A stretch of DNA of 45,332 bases. Origin: an uncultured OM182 clade bacterium. GTDB lineage: Bacteria > Pseudomonadota > Gammaproteobacteria > Pseudomonadales > Azotimanducaceae. The notes under the pieces were generated by a model. That model was not told where the DNA came from. It searched no databases and worked only from the letters and a program-made list of their open reading frames with translations. The position numbers were made by a program, and so were the translations under genes. Below, piece after piece: positions 42,356 to 45,332 of this stretch. Every line of letters starts with the position of its first letter. Position 1 is the stretch's first letter. The stretch spans positions 1 to 45,332 of the forward strand of contig CAJJAA010000010.1 in assembly GCA_905182025.1 (NCBI GenBank). Reading direction: 5' to 3'.

Positions 42356-42969
42356 GATTCTTTTCCTGCGACTGCCCGTGTTGTTGAAGATAAAACCACT
42401 TTGTCAGCACCTGCGCAACAGTGGGTTTATCAAATCGAGGACGTAAGCCGCTGATTTAAATCAAATGATCACTTCAGCGGCTCTACTCGCCACAGGCCTG
42501 ATTGGCCACCATTGCGATAGTCATCAATTTTGCGGTGGCGAGATCGAGTTGCTCCATGCGTTATGCATACTCGGGTGTGTCCCTAACCTGTCATCGTCGG
42601 TTGGCTTTGTTCTGCTGCGATCGTTACAAGCCAGCCATCATCACGGCCAACCTAAACCAAGGTAACGTCACGGTGCCTATAGAGTCTGTCGAACAAAGCG
42701 TCATCCGGTTGCCGTGCCCTATCGTTTTGAAAGTCGGTTCGGCCCGCACCGCGTTTTCGCTGCGTGTCTGCTGTAAACAGGTATCCCTGTTGACCACTTT
42801 TGTCTAGAAACGACAGGCGTCAGCCGTCTGCTAGGGGTGTGAAGAACAGCCAGGTCGACTTTACCGAGGATGAGCGCATCGCCGTGTTAAGCACATAGGT
42901 TTCAAAACTTTGCTTCGAAACAGACCAAGCGTTATCTTGGTTCACTGATGCAATAGTGAGTAAAAAATT
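42356..42969. other. 614-base gap with no supported gene
   Basis: Between the divergent VOC and SDR genes. Two overlapping open frames (42465-42665 and 42502-42807) have no ribosome-binding site and no recognisable motif; their Cys- and Arg-rich composition looks accidental. The segment next to the VOC gene holds an FNR-like palindrome. The rest may be a decayed gene, but I cannot identify it. Confidence 0.5.
42451..42464. promoter_or_regulatory. FNR/Anr-like box upstream of the VOC gene
   Basis: CTGATTTAAATCAA differs from the FNR/Anr consensus TTGAT-N4-ATCAA in one position, and the inner 12 bases are a perfect palindrome. It is centred about 102 bases before the VOC start on the minus strand, too far for classical activation at -41.5 unless the promoter is upstream, so it may act as a repressor site or be a chance match. 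Confidence 0.35.
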
Positions 42970-43734
42970 ATGGAAATGAAAGATAAGGTTGTTGTGATTA
43001 CCGGCGGTAGTGGCGGCATTGGAAAGGCTATGGCGAAAGCTTTTCTTGCTGAGGGCGCCAAGAGTATCGTTCTGGCTGACTTACATGAGGATGCCGTAAA
43101 AGCTGCGGCTGCTGAGATCGGCTGCATCGGCACGGTATGCGACGTGACCAAAGAAGCCGACATCATATCTGTTGTCGAACAGACGTTAGCGAGCGAAGGG
43201 CAAATTGATTTGTTTTGTTCCAATGCGGGCGCGGGGGGCAACGGGCTGTTGACGGAAGCGGCAAATGAGGTTTGGCAAGGTCAATGGGACCTGCATGTCA
43301 TGTCGCATCTCTACGCAGCGCGGGCAGTATTGCCGTCAATGATCGAGCGCGGTGAAGGTTATCTCCTAAACACTGCGAGTGCCGCTGGGTTGCTTGCTGC
43401 AATTGGGTCCGGGCCTTACACAGTAACGAAAGCTGCGGCGGTCAAATTGGCGGAGTTTTTATCGATTACTCATGGCGACGATGGAATCGGTGTTTCAGTG
43501 CTTTGCCCACAAGGCGTAAATACGGCCATGGCGCCTAGGAGTTTGGGCGACGGACAAACGGATGGCATAATTGAGCCAGAGCAATTGGCCCAAACTGTCG
43601 TCGAATGCATTAGAGAAGGACGCTTTCACGTATTACCGCACCCCGAAGTAGAGGACTACGTGCGTCGCAAAGGCGACGACGTTGACCGATGGTTGCTGGG
43701 TATGCGGCGCTTACGCAGAAAGTCGCAGGATTGA
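42970..43734 (+). CDS. Short-chain dehydrogenase/reductase (SDR)
   Basis: A 254-aa classical SDR. The cofactor motif is TGGSGGIG (11-18), NAG is at 85-87, the catalytic Ser is S137 in NTASAAG and the pair is Y150 and K154 in GPYTVTKAAAV. Acidic D37 at the end of beta-2 (VLADLHEDA) suggests NAD(H) preference. It oxidises or reduces a secondary alcohol or ketone, possibly a terpenoid or steroid-like substrate. ATG 42970 has a weak AGTGAG about 9 bases upstream. The UspA gene follows about 125 bases later in the same direction. Confidence 0.92.
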   Translation: MEMKDKVVVITGGSGGIGKAMAKAFLAEGAKSIVLADLHEDAVKAAAAEIGCIGTVCDVTKEADIISVVEQTLASEGQIDLFCSNAGAGGNGLLTEAANEVWQGQWDLHVMSHLYAARAVLPSMIERGEGYLLNTASAAGLLAAIGSGPYTVTKAAAVKLAEFLSITHGDDGIGVSVLCPQGVNTAMAPRSLGDGQTDGIIEPEQLAQTVVECIREGRFHVLPHPEVEDYVRRKGDDVDRWLLGMRRLRRKSQD

Positions 43735-43859
43735 TTTTTTTGTACACGCCAATTTTGTGATTGAGATCCGTGGGTCCCATTCACGATGCTGAATTAGCCA
43801 GAATAAGTGAGCATGTACGATTTCCGATGCATGCCGACAAGAGTTTGAGGAGAAAGAAA

Positions 43860-44306
43860 ATGGCTCGATACAAAAAAATATTACTGGCCCTGGATTTTCA
43901 TCAGGACAATGAAGAAGTTGTCAGTCGTGGTATTGAATTGGCTAAAGATCACGGCGCTGACGTTTTTCTGATTCATGTTAACGAACCTATGGCTGCCGCG
44001 TATGGTTTAGATACCGCAGCGTGGAGCGCACAGATTGTAGACGTTGAAGTTGCAATCAGAAAAGAGGCTCAAGCAAAGATGGCTGAAATTGCTAAGTCAC
44101 TGTCAGTACCGGCTGAGCGATGCGTCATTCGAGAAGGACGGCCAGCGCACGAGATACACGAGATCGCCAAAGAAAATGACATTGATTGCATCGTGCTTGG
44201 CACGCATGGGCAGGCGGGTATTCAGCTGTTGCTCGGCTCCACAGCCAATGGGGTTCTGCATGGCGTCAGCTGTGATGTATTGACGGTAAGAGTCGGTAAG
44301 GCTTAA
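43860..44306 (+). CDS. Universal stress protein, UspA family
   Basis: A 148-aa protein of the UspA fold: YKKILLALDFHQDNEEVVSRG at the start, and LGTHGQAGIQLLLGSTANGV with HGVSCDVLTVRVG at the end. That ending is typical of UspA of Gammaproteobacteria, where the loop G-2x-G is followed by 8 rather than 9 residues before G-S. The frame is open upstream to 43761, but GAGGAG lies 8 bases before ATG 43860 and the fold begins there. Usually induced by starvation and stress. The SDR gene is upstream; no functional link is needed. Confidence 0.93.
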   Translation: MARYKKILLALDFHQDNEEVVSRGIELAKDHGADVFLIHVNEPMAAAYGLDTAAWSAQIVDVEVAIRKEAQAKMAEIAKSLSVPAERCVIREGRPAHEIHEIAKENDIDCIVLGTHGQAGIQLLLGSTANGVLHGVSCDVLTVRVGKA

Positions 44307-44486
44307 CTGCTGCCGCTATCCAGCGTGTCGGCATTCGATATGTTGGGTTTGCGGCAATGACTTTTTCTGCTGCGAACGAAATGAATCATTGAGCCGAGTT
44401 GGATTTTGGTTTGGCGTAGGTGAGACACTATCTGAACAGTTGTGATCGATCGACTTACTCAATGCCCAACGAAGTCTTGCTCGGCC

Positions 44487-45332
44487 TTACCTGTACAATT
44501 TTATAAGCAAGGCCGGTAAAAGCGTTAAGTTGGCGATAAGCGCTAGCAGCATTGCCAAGGCGGTGAGTAAACCAAAGTATACGGTCGGTAGGAAATTCGA
44601 GAACGCCAGAATCGAAAAGCCAACCACGATAATCATCGATGTGAAATACATCGCGCGACCGATGGTTTGATGGGCTCTCTCAACGGCGGTCCGAATATCC
44701 GCTGCATTGCGATACTCTTCGTTGAATCGATGTAAATAGTGGATCGCGTCATCCACGCCTATACCAATGCTAATGGCTGCGATAGTAATCGTCATCATGT
44801 CCAGTGGTATGCCTGCAAAGCCCATAAATGCCATCACAGCAGTTGCGGCGATAATATTCGGAATAAGCGCCAGCAAGGCGAGTAGTAGAGATCGTAATAA
44901 CAGTGAGAACATCAGGAAGGTTGCCAGAACAACGTAGGCAAGCGTGCGAAGTTGAGAGTCTGCGAGTTGTTTAAGCATGTCGTTAAATAGCACCATCATG
45001 CCCGTGACCACGACACTGTCTTTCGTAAGACCTAATTCAGATGTGGCATATTGTTGCAGATCAGCAATCATTAAGTCTTTGGAGAAGCGCGGGCCGGTTT
45101 CACTAATGCGGGTGTTGATGCGAACAATACCTTCGCTGGGTTTCGCATAAGGGTTGAGGATCTGCTCTCTGACACTTTGTGGTAACGCGCCTAGTACAAA
45201 GGCGAGCTCTGTTTGATTTAGGGCTTTACCGTTATTGAGTTCAATCGTAATGGCTTGCAGTGTATGTAAAGAAACAACTTTCCCCGTGCTCGGGTGCTGC
45301 TCTATTTTTGAGTGCATTGCAGCAATCTTATC
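44487..45332 (-). CDS. RND/MMPL-type exporter (HAE-3-like), 5' end cut by window
   Basis: The frame is open from the right edge (45332) to TAA at 44487, 281 codons; ATG 45317 is internal and not the start, because the frame continues upstream with DKIAA. About 6 helices are visible, with ATFLMFSLLLRSLLLALLALI, then IPLDMMTITIAAISIGIGVDD and AIHYLHRFNEEYRN, the conserved segment of the second half of MMPL/RND proteins of the HAE-3 group. It probably represents the C-terminal half of a protein of 750-900 aa, which may export lipids or hopanoids. Partners lie outside the window. Confidence 0.9.
   Translation of the reverse strand, partial: DKIAAMHSKIEQHPSTGKVVSLHTLQAITIELNNGKALNQTELAFVLGALPQSVREQILNPYAKPSEGIVRINTRISETGPRFSKDLMIADLQQYATSELGLTKDSVVVTGMMVLFNDMLKQLADSQLRTLAYVVLATFLMFSLLLRSLLLALLALIPNIIAATAVMAFMGFAGIPLDMMTITIAAISIGIGVDDAIHYLHRFNEEYRNAADIRTAVERAHQTIGRAMYFTSMIIVVGFSILAFSNFLPTVYFGLLTALAMLLALIANLTLLPALLIKLYR

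Noticed and set aside
42502..42807. 101-codon frame in the gap before the SDR gene
   Set aside because: No ribosome-binding site and no family pattern; Cys- and Arg-rich in an accidental way.
44190..44250. Shortened nucleotide-binding loop in the UspA protein
   Set aside because: Eight rather than nine residues before G-S is the usual form in gammaproteobacterial UspA with this C-terminus, so it is not a defect.
44312..44356. TGCCGC/GCGGCA pair with TTTTT after the UspA gene as a terminator
   Set aside because: The arms are 33 bases apart with little internal pairing, and the T-tract is separated from the stem, so a terminator is not convincing.
1..45332. CRISPR arrays, tRNA or rRNA genes, insertion sequences, prophage or toxin-antitoxin pairs
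   Set aside because: I looked for spaced direct repeats, cloverleaf-like segments, transposase or integrase motifs and small paired genes, and found none that could be supported.

Overview
The window looks like chromosomal DNA from a free-living, probably marine, gammaproteobacterium. Coding is dense on both strands, base composition looks moderate, and TTG and GTG starts are frequent. The gene set is heavy in fatty-acid, terpenoid or steroid-like oxidative catabolism and in secondary transporters. The UspA C-terminus, the Ugp operon and FolE fit Gammaproteobacteria. The genus cannot be fixed from the sequence alone. I see no rRNA, tRNA, CRISPR array, complete insertion sequence, phage gene or replication origin.

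Left part (1-9.3 kb): a thiolase running off the left edge; a D-aminoacylase-type amidohydrolase, a TauD/TfdA dioxygenase and a sodium/solute symporter in the same direction; a convergent D-2-hydroxyacid dehydrogenase; a Cys-rich unknown; a lysine-type methyltransferase; a small TIGR02450 protein; and a decayed DUF4345 gene. Centre-left (9.5-20 kb): a Baeyer-Villiger-type monooxygenase, an RND adaptor/permease pair, a STAS-like protein, a GPH-type transporter, a small exported protein and an acyl-CoA dehydrogenase. Centre (19.8-27.3 kb): a broken lipocalin behind folE, a DUF2846-like lipoprotein, a Rieske pseudogene, a cytochrome P450, a second acyl-CoA dehydrogenase, an SRPBCC gene with an internal amber codon, and a second GPH transporter. 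Centre-right (27.5-33.7 kb): a cupin, the tight operon phyH-like/gnd/gntK, a hotdog thioesterase, an esterase, a DUF454 membrane protein and a group II truncated haemoglobin. Right (33.8-45.3 kb): a complete ugpBAEC operon, a broken cytochrome b561, a membrane acyltransferase, a third GPH transporter, a VOC protein, an SDR, a UspA protein and a partial RND/MMPL exporter.

Working together: thiolase, two acyl-CoA dehydrogenases, P450, BVMO and SDR could jointly open and shorten a hydrophobic carbon skeleton, but they are not in one operon, so this is inference. ugpBAEC is a clear glycerol-3-phosphate uptake system. gntK/gnd would feed gluconate into the pentose phosphate pathway.

The most striking property is the number of damaged genes in 45 kb. 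Five loci carry recognisable lesions: DUF4345 (stop and truncation), lipocalin (frameshift plus non-standard start), Rieske (frame breaks and two lost ligands), SRPBCC (TGG to TAG) and cytochrome b561 (frameshift plus a lost haem ligand). Several are too heterogeneous to be simple sequencing error. I did not find a convincing new defence or mobile system; the phyH-gnd-gntK operon and the amidohydrolase/TauD/symporter set are the best candidates for undescribed metabolism.
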